Source: Acorus gramineus
Taxonomy: Eukaryota; Streptophyta; Magnoliopsida; Acorales; Acoraceae
Reading direction: 5' to 3'
Assembly: GCA_030737835.1 (NCBI GenBank)
Contig: CM060852.1
Location: 22,739,868-22,803,867 of the forward strand
DNA length: 64,000 nt
Position numbers and translations under genes: made by a program. Positions 1 to 11,134 of the stretch are shown here, in pieces. Under the pieces are notes generated by a model. The model searched no databases. It was not told the DNA's origin and saw nothing but the letters and a program-made list of their open reading frames with translations. How positions within the stretch are numbered: the first letter of the stretch is position 1; each line of letters starts with the position of its first letter.

Positions 1-1448
1 AACCTTATCTTCCTCAATTGATCTTTATTCGTGATGGTATGATGGCTTGCTTCTATGAAACCACAGTGTATGCACTGGCTAGTGGCCAGAGGATAATAGT
101 TTTATGGATTGCTTTGCAGCTCTCGATTAGTTTGACATTGCATAGACATTATCTGATTGTATTTTAATATCGATAAGAATGCATTTTATGCTCAACTATC
201 TCAGTGATGCATTCGATGATGTCTCTACTTCACTGGTGGGATCACACCCTCACAGATTGTAATCCCTTGTCTGATGGAGAAACTCTTTAGTTTCTATCCA
301 CCTAGCAGACTGACCTTTTTTGTCTGCCTATCTTTAGATTAACCATTATATTCGATTTTCTCATCTTTCCTATTAAAGCATTGTGAATATTTCCTATGAG
401 GTAGATTATCTTTCTCATGGGTCTAATATAGAAGCTGCAATGTGATAATGCCTAATTGACTATTTGTAGGACCATTAATTACGTAGGAGATTCATTATAA
501 TTGTGAAATATCTATGGTTGCTTGCACTTTTATGTATGATTACGTGAAGCATTGATTTATTTTTTTTGAGCTTGCTGCAATGCCTTCTTAAATTTATGAA
601 AAAATGAAGGTGATATACTTTGTTTGCATTATCATTATGATCCTGCTATTTCACATGTAACTTCATCATATTTGTCTGTCATTTGCTATTATATATGTGT
701 GCTTGATTAATGAATGTGTCTTAAATATTGACTTGCTTAATACCAATTAAAAGCACTGATGACGTCTTAAAAACCAAATTAGGAAAGATAGGGCAATGAG
801 ATATATATTTTGGTGTGGGGGCGGTGGGGTGGCTGGGTTGGTGTTCTAGTCTACTGATGAAATTGACATACCAAGACATTATCCCAATGCGTTTTATAAC
901 ATATATTGTATAAATGCAGAAAAGAATCTGGTCCTCTAGATTAAAATTTATAAATAAATATTTCTTCCCAAACTGTCATTTCTATAATTTAGAATAGTTC
1001 AAATCCTGAATTTGATTCACCCATTTCCGTAATCTGTTACCTTATTTTTTTGTCACCAGCTGGTTACTGCAATAACAGAACTAAATGACATCTATTTCTT
1101 GATGTAAAATCCTAGGCAATATTAGTAACTCTACATAAACCGTTCGATTTTTTAATACTACGTAGTCTACTCCATGTCGTCAATGAAATAATTGTACTGC
1201 ATGTTTCTAATGTTCTATCATTAAGAACCACTGTCCTTGGTCATTAGCACTCCAGGAGGCAGCATGCGCCGCGAGTGCATATCATCACAACAATTCACTA
1301 CCTCAATAAAGACGGATTATTAATCAGAAAGATACAACATGTTTGGTTTCAAAAATGTGTTTTCTTCATAACAATGACACAGAAAGTTAACACTATTTCT
1401 TCTTTCACATACCATCCATCCCATGATTAGTTATTTCTATGAGTGCAG
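1..1448. other. AT-rich non-coding, probably intron or upstream of gene 1
   Basis: No reading frame here resembles a protein I know. The stretch is AT-rich with frequent stops on both strands. It may be intron of the gene whose terminal exon begins at 1449, with earlier exons outside the window or too short to recognise. Confidence 0.4.
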
Positions 1449-1562
1449 GTTCCAGGACTGATGAAGATTCGGTACATTGGGCAGACAACGGTTGGTAGTG
1501 CGGCGATTTTCGGGCTTTTCTTAGGAGCAGGGAGCTTAATACACTGTGGAAGATCTTACTAA
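1449..1562 (+). CDS. Terminal exon of an unidentified small membrane protein (partial)
   Basis: After a good 3' splice site (AG at 1447-1448), a 37-codon frame runs to TAA at 1560-1562. It starts VPGLMKIRYIGQ and ends LIHCGRSY. The middle (about TVGSAAIFGLFLGAGSL) is hydrophobic and rich in small residues, with a GLFLG stretch, like one transmembrane helix. A short positively charged segment (MKIR) precedes it. I do not recognise the family and could not find the upstream exon in 1-1448. The conserved look of the peptide and the clean splice acceptor support a real exon, but the phase is an assumption. An antisense frame across the same bases looks like a shadow. Confidence 0.45.
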   Translation, partial: VPGLMKIRYIGQTTVGSAAIFGLFLGAGSLIHCGRSY

Positions 1563-2590
1563 AGCTTGTGGAATTTCTGTCTGAAACATGAAATGCTTTA
1601 TCACTCTCCCAAAATCGCATGTGTTTATCAAAATTTTGGCAGATATTATTGTAGTATCTGCATCCAAAGGTGCTCTCTTAAATCTGTCTCATGAATTTCA
1701 ATATTGGGGTTTTGAGATTATGAGGCATGTGCTCACCATACTTTTACAAATAATTCGTCACAGGATATGATATGGAATATGTGAATAAATCAGCAGTGAA
1801 ATTTAAATTTATCCAACCCTGACTGGTGTTGTGGCATGTGTTTTAATCTATTTCATTGGTTTAGCTTTGGCTGTTTACATGAGCTTCCTTACCATAGAGT
1901 GTTGTTTGAAGATCCCCAACTGAGATTCTCTCCACACAACATTGCATAAATACACTATACATTATAGTATTTGGCACACTCTATATCATGAAAAATGTAG
2001 GTCATTTCTCCAGTCACAGTTTGAACACATTTTGTTTTTTTTCTTTCTTCTGAATTATGTACTTAGCTTTCAAAAATGATGTATATACTGAAGACTAACG
2101 AATTGAATTGCTTTTTCGTATTATAGTATATGAGTGAAACTCAAATCTATTTTGCAGTATCATTTGTAGTTGTATCATAAACGCCTGCTGCATTATATAT
2201 TACATTCTTATAAAAACACAAAAAAGTATATACATTCAATTTGTATGAGATGTATCTCTTTTTTTATTTATTAAAGGATGTACTTCATTAGTTATTTTTC
2301 AAAAGAAAATTTGTTATATTTGGAAAGAAAAAATTAAGGGCAGGTTTAGGCCCACTACCTATCCTACTGATCCTACCATGTACTTAATCCACCACCACAT
2401 ATTTTTGTTATTTCTAAATCCACTATCATTTTTATTTAAATCCTATCAAATCCTAACCCCAACACCCTCATCTTTTTCACAGATTTTTCTCCTCTTACCC
2501 TCTTTTGTCACATCTACTCACTTTCTTCTCTCCTCATCGGTGTGATTTACTCTGCCGCGTCCTCTCTGTCGGTGATCTCGACACACTAGG

Positions 2591-2750
2591 ATAATGTAGT
2601 GTATATTGTACTATTATAATGTATGAGATTCTATCAAAATATATGAAGCAAAAACTTTTATTTTTTTAAAAAGAAAAAAACACTATTGTATCTTTATACT
2701 TTATGTCGTATAACAATGTATTTTAATAGAAGTGTATAATTTTTTAAAAA
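2591..2750. repeat. Dispersed AT-rich repeat, copy 1
   Basis: This segment (GATAATGTAGTGTATA near 2591, then an ATCAAAATATATGAAGC-like stretch, an A-rich tract, and AATAGAAGTGTATAAT) aligns by eye with 4234-4400, 48235-48410 and 51775-51930. No coding potential. It is probably a decayed MITE or other non-autonomous element; termini and target duplication are not defined. Confidence 0.55.
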
Positions 2751-3831
2751 TGACATTGTATCTCGGTATATGGGGCTGCATGTCATTTTCCACTTTTGTT
2801 TTTGGTGAAAGCATGATATAACTTTTGTGGCTTTTTTTTTTATTGGAAAAATCTTCTTTTAACTCCTGAAATTTTCTTAAAATCACAAAAAGTTCCTATG
2901 AAATCAGAAAATTGTCCTAGGTCCTCATAAAATGTAAATGGTTAATGAATTTAGTCATCCGCTCAAATGTATATCGAAATAAATTTACTAAAATCGAATC
3001 AAGTCCCTACAAATTTTATAAAATCAGATTTATTTCTCATGTATGATGAAAATACTACCGTCATTTTTAAACATCCCTATCTCTTAAAATGACATTCTCA
3101 ACTATAAAAAAAATAGCAGTTGAACTTCATTTAATCTAAAAATCGAGTCATTTTTTAACATTTTCACCTCCTTAATCTCATTAAAGAGACTGAATAAAAA
3201 AAAATTACAGGTTCATTAACTCCATTATAAAATTTGGAGAAAATAATTTAAAAACCAAATCAAACTTCCATAATACATTTTCAACTCAAAATTACTAGCA
3301 ACAAAAAGCATGAGATCTTGATTAGAAAACTATCATTTTTTTAATAAAATTTAAATAAATTAGTATATATTTTTAGATAATCACATGGACTTTTTTTATT
3401 TTAAAAAGATTTTAGGGAGTTAAGACAATTTTTAAATTTTACATAAACTTTTTTTCGATTTTCATAAATTTTTAGGGAGTCGTACCGATTTTTTTTCAAG
3501 AAAGAAAGTAAATTTTTAAAAAGGCATAACAGTAATTTATCATGCTCGGAAGATAGGATTTAGCAATTTTACTAGGACTTTTTTCTACATCGATATTTCC
3601 CTTTTTTTTTACCCTTTATACGCACAGTCACCCCACCATGCCAAAATGGCCTTTTTTTTTTTTTTCTTTTTGTTAAGGTCACCATTTGTAGTTTTTAAGT
3701 GAATTTCCTTAGATAATTTGCAGTAACAATTGGGCATCACCATAATCTTCATTTGCTGTGATAAAAAAAAAAAGAGGTTAGTTTTGAGTGTTCGACGTCA
3801 TGTTTTACATGATATAATTTTGACTCCTGAT

Positions 3832-4202
3832 TAGGGCTAGTAAACGAACCAAGTCACTCGGGTTCGGCTCGGGCTCGGCTTGATATGAGCTCGTTCAGGC
3901 TCGTTCAATTAGACAAATGAGCGAGCTTGAACAATTTTTAAAGCTCGGTTAGGCTCGACACGTGGATCGAGCTTCATTTCGTGTTCAAACTCGACTCATT
4001 TATGTTATAAAAACTTAGTTGAAGTTTGACTTAACTCCTTTATAAAATTAGAATATTAAATCAATATAAAGTTATGCTCGTTTAGGCTCATGAACATGGC
4101 TCATTTATGCTAAAATTTTGTTTTCAATCTTTAAAAACCCTAAAATAAAGAAGAATACTAGGCTCGTGAGCTCAGCTCGGCTCGGCTCGTTTACCACCCC
4201 TA
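3832..4202. mobile_element. hAT-like MITE with GC-rich inverted termini
   Basis: The left end TAGGGCTAGTAAACGA and the reverse complement of the right end, TAGGGGTGGTAAACGA, form terminal inverted repeats that continue into GCTCGG-rich arms. The 8-bp flanks CTCCTGAT (3824-3831) and CTGTTGAT (4203-4210) match at 6 of 8 positions, as expected for an old hAT-type target duplication. The 371-bp interior has no coding frame. The superfamily is inferred from the TAGGGGTG terminus and the 8-bp flanks. Confidence 0.65.
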
Positions 4203-4207
4203 CTGTT

Positions 4208-4400
4208 GATACACTTAATCCATTTTACAGTTTTATGTACTATGATAACATAATGTATACAGTATTATCACTGTATGAGACTATCATAATATATGAAGTA
4301 AAATTTTTTTTCATTTTTTAAAAAGAAAAAAATACACAATTGTATCTTAATATATATTTTATTTTATATAACAATATGTATATTTTAATAGAAGTATAAT
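4208..4400. repeat. Dispersed AT-rich repeat, copy 2
   Basis: Related by eye to the copies at 2591, 48205 and 51715: GTTGATACACTTAATCC near 4206, GATAACATAATGTATAC near 4244, a poly-A tract and an AATAGAAGTATAAT end. It adjoins the right flank of the hAT-like MITE, so that element may have inserted at or into it. Confidence 0.5.
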
Positions 4401-5048
4401 TTAAAAAAAAAAGAAAAACAGTGTGGAATGTGAATAGGGTTGCATATATCATTTTCTTAGCATGATATAACTTCTTCTTCCTTCTTCCCCCCCCCCCCCT
4501 CTCCCCTTCTTTGGTGCATTTGATAGTGACAAACTATGCATTTGATAGTGACAAACTATTATGTGATGGATAACTATTTTTGTATAGAGGATGAATAAGT
4601 TATTTTTTGTTTGGTTGTATTTTTAAATGTATCAAAAATATCATCCTAACCATACTAATTTGAATTACCACAAAAAAAAAAAAACAATAATAATTTGAAA
4701 AGAATTAGATTTGTTTTTCATGCTATCGTTATATTCACCAATCATCCTGGAAATTGTACTCAGAAACATCAATCCCAAAGTCTGAACAAGTCCATTTCGC
4801 CCTGTAAAGCCATACAAACCATCTGAATATGATTGGACAACCTTCAAAGACAAATCAGTGGAGGGCATCAACAACAACAACAACATCAAGTTTGAACTGG
4901 TTCACTTATTAAAGTCACTTATGTAGACATATATATACACACACGCACACGCAAAGACTTACTGTTCAAATGGGCACATCAGAAACACATGACACCCAAT
5001 GCACCCACAATCAGACCACGACACAATCCAGTAACAAATCCATTATCT

Positions 5049-8000
5049 CTACCCAGACCACCCCCTCTGAGCCACCCCGCCACCAGACATGTTCAACCTG
5101 TCGAGCAACGCATTGAAATCCACACGCTCCCCGCTCTCTTCCATTCTCTGAATTGCCATCAAAACCTGCTCCCTCCCATACCCCATGCTCACTGCCTTCT
5201 CTGCCAACTCAGCGTACGGATACCCCACATGACTTCCCGCAACACCACCATAGGTCCCCATCGAGCCGTACCTCATGACTGGAGTGTGGGGCCCACCGCC
5301 ACCCGCGTACCCGCCCTTAGCAAGCTGAGGTGGCAGAGGATGCGATTGGCGCAACATGCTAAGCTGCTGCTGCAGCTGCTGAGGGCCTCCATAACCACCA
5401 TAAGGTATAGCACCTGAATAACGGGACTGCATCGGCATGCTTGCTTGGAATGTTTCAGGCAATGGGTTCGGTGGTTGATGTGGGTAGGAAGGATAGATGG
5501 GCGGGGTTTGGGGTCTGATAGGAGCCTGGGGTGGTGATTGTTGTTGTGGTTGTGGTGGTGGTGGTTGTGGCTGTACTTGTTGGGGGAGCTGTGAAGGTGG
5601 CTGATGCCACTGTTGCTGGTATTGTGGGTATTGACTTGCTTGGAGTGAAGGCTGCTGCTGAGCATAGGTAGGGAGCTCGGTTTGAGGAGGTGGTTGGCTC
5701 TGTGGTTGCTGTGGTGGTTGTGGTGGCTGATAGAAAGAGCTTGCCTGGTTTAGTATGTATGGTGAAGATGTGGGTTGCTGAATGGGAAGTTCTTTGTAAG
5801 ATTGTTCAGCCCGAGATGGTAGTGGGGTTTGTTGGGTTGGTTGGTGGGGCAAGGCAAGAGCTAGCTCCAGGTTCGGTGCAGTCTCGGGCATGTCTTTGTG
5901 TTTTTTTGGTTCAGATAGTGATGTTGTGGCACTTGAAGCATGGGTCTCTTTCTGGGAGAGTTGAAGCTTGGCTAGCTCTTTTTGTGTGTCAGCCAGCTCT
6001 TGCTTGTCTCGAAGAATCTGTACGGACCTGTGGACCTGTCAAAGGGAATGTTTCGTCATGCATCATTGGGAATATGATTAGCATCTATGACCAAGTAAAT
6101 AAACCATGTGACGTGAACATTAGAACTTTCTATTTGTAAGCAAGCCCAAAGTGTATCGACGCTTATGGAATTCTGGAAGAACTTTAATTGCCAAATTATG
6201 GGTCGAGTTCAAGAAGTCTTGGGTCCATCCCACCGACCCAGCTTTCCCATGAAAAAATTATAGATGAAAATATAAGGTTGCGTTAGGGACCGAATATGTG
6301 GGATTTGGTAACTATCTACTACATGACATACTAATCTGCCAACTTTGTTATCCAAAACTTATAAATCCTTCCAGCATAATGTGCCAACTATCCTTCCATT
6401 ACGGATAGTGTCACATTAATGCACAAAAGCCGATGAAGAGAATAGCCTATAATTAGCTTTTCAGGGAAATTTCCGAACAAAAAACTTCAACAAAATTGTA
6501 GAACATATGGATCAGACCACAGAAATGGGACCATGACACATTTTGGACATGACTTAGATGCATGCTTGTCTTGTATAGGTGTATCAAGTATCTCAAAGAG
6601 GGTTCTACAAAGCAGTTTTTATTCACTGTTGTAGCTTACTAAATAACTCAAATTCATCCAATGGGCTAAAGTTGTAGAATCGCACAACTTTCAGAAAATT
6701 CTCTGTTGAGAATACATATCACAAACACGTAAAAGAGTTGACAATCATGTATATTAGCACAATCTTGTAAGGAACTTGTCTCAGGCAAGCCTCATTAAAG
6801 ATCAAATCCACCAGCTGGGATCAGACTTGATTTTTCTTTGTGACGTGGTGTGGCTGTCCATTATTCAAAAAGAGAATGGAAGTAATTTGCTGGTGTCTAT
6901 AAGGGATAGTAGATAAGAAGCTATAGCATAAAAAATATGAAGGAAGGAACAGCCAGCAAATAAAAGCATTACAAGGAGGTCATAGTGGTAAGTAGATTCA
7001 GTGCTCAGGAAAGAAAGGAAAGTAAGGTGTAACAGTATTATATAGGAAATAGAGGCACACACTGTATGTGAAATGGCTGATGTGGACAAAACTGTCAGAA
7101 AGACAATATCACAGTAATATGTCATAGGAAAGGACATGCTGAGTAACAAGAATAATTAAAATAAAAAGAGGCACTAAAAGTAGCTACAGGATAAGCAAGA
7201 AATGATTTTCTTAACCTGAAAAGTAACTTCCTGTATAAAATAAGCTAATAATGACAAAGATACAGTATTTTGGTATCAGGCAAATATTTTTTTTTTTCAA
7301 AGAATGTGAGAGTATAAGCCCTTATTAATAACATATATTAACTACTACAGATACATGGTGTATCCCTGACTAACCAAAGACACATAAACTAACAGGTGAA
7401 AAGTTAGGAAAAAGCGAAGATCCCGAAGAAGCAATGTTAATGGAACTGAAAATGCATATAATTATGTTATTCTGCAAAGAAATAATGAACAATTTATTGA
7501 GCTTTTCTAGGAGAAGATACAATGACAGATTACTAGGATAAATTGACCTAGCAAACTGGGGAATGAGAAGGTGTGATTGTCTTCGCATGCATGGTCTAAT
7601 ATATCATAAATATAAAGGAATATATGATTATCCATCAACAGTTTATGATGGTTTTGATGTACCCTTCAGTAAGCAATTTTTTTTATTACAATACAAATAC
7701 AGTAAAAAAGCAGGAAACCTCAGCTTCATTCATGACCAGTTTCTCAGTATTTATTCTATACAAAGAGAATCATTATCACCGTTCACCTTGAAGTCTAGAA
7801 CATACCCTAATGCACCATAAAAGCATTTTGGAGTTGCCGACACTGGAGTCTGTATCATTATTACATAACTCAGTATGGATGAATTTTTTCATCCTTGGTA
7901 ACAGGAAAATACCAACTATGTACTGCATATTCCGTTGTAGCATCGATGTATTTATCTTGATAATTACTCAGGCCCCCTTTGACAATGGTACATTAACTGG

Positions 8001-10053
8001 TGTAACCTAATTTCATTAAAAAATAAAGATGTTGGGATTATCATTGTTATTAGAATACAATTTTTGATCCTCAAATAGTGGTCAAACTAATCCACCTGAG
8101 ATATGGATTAATTTTAAATAATTTTTGCCACTCACACGAATAGATAAAGTAATACTCATAGATAGATTACTAATAAAAAAATAGAAGCATCAATAACCCA
8201 CCTCTCTCTGGTATCTTTTATATTATCATACAGTTCATTAAGGATAAAATAAGTATTTTTTTTTTTTAAAAGTACAGATTATGTCATAGGACAGCCAAAG
8301 TTTATCTAACAAGACTGATATGTTAAGTTCCCTAAGATTGAGGGGGGTTAAATTCATAACAAATTAACAATACACTAAGTTATATTATAATTAGCCATTG
8401 CCAAAGGTTGCCTAGGGAATTGTTAACTGTCCAGTGCATATTATCGTATACTCTCCTGTTGTATATCTTCCCTTTCAAAATTAATGGCTACCCTGATATC
8501 TACATGGATATGCTACAGCAACAATTAACTATAAGAGAAAAACTACAAAGAAGATAAATAATATATATTAATAATTTGGCTATGCCATGTAATGATCTAT
8601 GCAATTGCACTAAGAAAGTGAGTCATGATTGGCGTAAGGACAATGAGGTATAAAAAATGGTGCTCACTTCTTGAAGATGCTTCTCCAGCGACCTAAACTT
8701 CAAGTCCACTTCATCCTGATTGTGACTTATATCAGATCGATAATCAGCAATTGATCGTTCCAGGTTGTGGCAATATACTTCCAACTGCGACAGCCTTCCG
8801 CTGATTCCCTCGAGGTACCTCATCAGGTTGTCAGCATATTTCTTCATGCACTTTTCCACTGCAGCAATGACATCTGGATTGCAAGATTCCTCTGGTTGGC
8901 TATAGATGTTCACCAATTGTTTTCCTGCCCTACCCTCCCTGAAATCCTGCTTAAAAGAAAGCATACACATATCAAGTTTGTTCAAAAATATCATAAGATG
9001 TTTCAAAAACAATCCAATGATACAGTCACAAGTTTAAAATAAATGAATTATAGAGAAATCTGTCTTTTCTCTAAAGTTACAGAAACGATAAACTGAAACA
9101 CATCAAAATGACATGCTTTACATATATAGTTTTAGGCCCCGTCAGGATCTGCGGGGTGGCATATTTGGCATTAAAAATCTGGAAAGCTCCCCACTATGGA
9201 TCCATACAGATTTGGGCATTTGGCATTGGAGATGTGTTTCACAAATTTTATATTCACAAACAAGACTGTGTTCCGAAGCTCCCAAAATAATGATTCTCCA
9301 ACACGGGGTTTCAACCCCTAATTTTTTGAAATGTGGGAGTCTTCACCGCACTTCCAAAAGGACCCTTTTAGTTGCCCAACAACATACGCACATTTCATAT
9401 GAAAATTTTGAATTACAAGGAAAATCGGGCATATAGTGAAGGATGAGAAACATGTTAACTGAAGTACTGAACAATCAACAAACATATCTATGCCTATTCC
9501 ATGAACTCATGAAACCAAGAATTATAAATTTTTTTAATTAAATTCGACTCTTTTGCCCCCAAATACAAAGCCTCTGTTTCCGATCTCTAGCAAGATTAAC
9601 CTAAAAAAGGGTTTCCTTTAAGTTCATCAATCCCTAATTCACGTACTAGAGTCAGAACTTTGATCAAAATTTGACAATCCAAAAAACAAGATCATCGTTC
9701 ACAGATCCATGATTAAAATACCAGTCAAAATCGGATTTCCACGAAAACCCACCTTGAAAATCGTGCAATAACGACCAAAGAACGCCTCCCCAATCAAAAA
9801 AATTACATCAAAACCGCCTAAATTTCACGATCTCCCCCAATCAAACACAAAATAAATAAAAAAAAACTCGAAATCGCGCAAAAGACCACCAATCGGATGG
9901 CCCGCAGGAGCTTACCTTGTCGGAGTCGGCGCGGCCTACGTTGGGACCGTCTTGGCTGCGGAGATCGTCGTAGGAGCAGAGAACGTCGTCGGAGCCGAAA
10001 CTGAACGGCTTCGAACCCGAGCCGGTCCGTCCGAAGGACCCTCCGGAAGCCAT
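5049..10053 (-). CDS. FLOE: FLOE1-type DUF1421 protein (prion-like, glutamine/proline-rich), 467 aa
   Basis: Three phase-0 exons joined by hand: 9916-10053, 8668-8946 and 5049-6035, all with GT/AG borders, give 467 residues. The N-terminus MASGGSFGRTGS followed by FGSDDVLCSYDD, a central helical segment (CMKKYADNLMRYLEGISGRL, then KHLQEVHRSVQILRDKQE, about residues 75-155), a long Q/P/Y-rich low-complexity region, and a C-terminal DUF1421 UBA-like segment (GYPYAELAEKAVSMGYGREQ) match the order in Arabidopsis FLOE1 (At4g28300). FLOE1 forms water-dependent condensates in seeds and affects germination under water stress; that role is transferred by homology. Length is close to the family norm (about 500). 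The ATG at 10053 is chosen because the conserved SDDVLCSYDD segment follows at residue 21. A GA-repeat tract lies in the presumed 5' UTR near 10120-10138. Confidence 0.9.
6036..8667 (-). other. Intron 2 of the FLOE-like gene
   Basis: A 2.6 kb intron with donor GTGAGC (minus strand, from 8667) and acceptor GACAG before 6035. The sequence is AT-rich with no second gene or obvious coding element. Short frames inside it are not supported. Confidence 0.8.
9135..9365. mobile_element. 231-bp MITE in intron 1 of the FLOE-like gene
   Basis: The ends GGCCCCGT at left and AAGGACCC at right form a short imperfect inverted repeat (GGnCC...). The identical pentamer TTTTA lies on both sides (9130-9134 and 9366-9370), which supports transposition. 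No coding content. The superfamily is uncertain; the flank contains TTA, which would also suit a PIF/Harbinger element. Confidence 0.55.
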
Positions 10054-10423
10054 GGATGTCGATCGGATGGGCTGTTGAAGATGATTTTGTGGGTTTTTCA
10101 GGATTTCTTGAAGAGACGGATCTCTCTCTCTCTCTCGTGTTGTCGGTCGCGTCGCTGTAACGCGTTTAATTGATAAAATATCAGTTCACGAGATTGTGGT
10201 TTGGTGTACTCGCGGAAAAGTTTCTAGAGTTATTGTTTGGTCTACGTGGTCTTGTGTGACTGGTTGAGAAGGATTGAACGGTTGACCAATCCTCGTCACC
10301 CAACCCGACTAAACCCAAATATCTTAACTTTCTTACACCCTGAGCAGCTCTATCCCCACCATCACACATTCTTACATCCCCGGACAGCTCTATCCCCACC
10401 ACCACCCGCTGTGCTGTTGTTAC

Positions 10424-10992
10424 TTAGGATACAATTTGATCGGTTTGATTCGATTTTTTACAAACCCATATTAAATTATACTATAATCACATGTAATTAA
10501 AAAATGCGAACCAAACAAAAAATCAAAGCGAAAACAACCGAATTGATCTATTGATTGACCCGAACCGACCAAATCGAATATTAAAGATAAAATTTATATA
10601 CTTTTTTTTCTTATTATCAATTTGGGTTAATTAGAGTTTTTTGAGGGGTTAGTTACAACTTTATATAAATATAAAAAAGACTAGGATTAATAGTATAAAT
10701 TTGTATTATTTTGTATGAATATTAATGGTATAACAACAATATGATTTTTAATATAAAAAGAATGATCTAAATCATATTGATAATGAATAATCATGTGTTT
10801 AAAATTTAATTCGATTCAGTTCAATTAATTCTGATTTTTTTAAGTATAACCAAACCCAAACCAAAGTTGATCGATTTATTAATTTTTTAATATATGCTCA
10901 AACCAAATTAAAAATATATTGACCCAAACAAAACAAAAAAATTAGCTTGGATCGGTTCAGATTTGGTTTAACCGACCAAAGTTACACCCCTA
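10424..10992. mobile_element. hAT-like MITE, 569 bp, degenerate termini
   Basis: The left end TTAGGATACAATTTGATCGG and the reverse complement of the right end, TAGGGGTGTAACTTTGGTCG, are imperfect inverted repeats. Flanks GTTGTTAC (10416-10423) and GTTGTTGC (10993-11000) match at 7 of 8 positions, an 8-bp hAT-type target duplication. The interior is AT-rich and non-coding. Confidence 0.6.
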
Positions 10993-11134
10993 GTTGTTGC
11001 TACAGCTCCACGCCGTGTCCTTAATTTTTATTTCAATTATTTTTTATATCAAACGAAGATAAATTGTCATGTCCTTTTACTCACTTATTCACATAATTAC
11101 CCCTTATTATACCTTTGGAGGTAAAAATTTGCGT

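Larger units (their letters stand above)
1563..5048. other. Intergenic, convergent interval with AT-rich repeats
   Basis: Between the converging gene 1 and the FLOE-like gene. It contains two copies of a dispersed AT-rich repeat (about 2591-2750 and 4208-4400), an hAT-like MITE (3832-4202), several A/T homopolymers, a C13 run near 4488-4500, and a 22-bp direct repeat (units beginning near 4516 and 4538, containing GATAGTGACAAACTAT). No gene is supported. The part next to 5048 probably contains the 3' UTR of the FLOE-like gene. Confidence 0.6.

Noticed and set aside
5690-6139. + strand frame of 149 codons opposite FLOE exon 3
   Set aside because: Antisense to a glutamine/proline-rich exon and crosses an exon-intron boundary.
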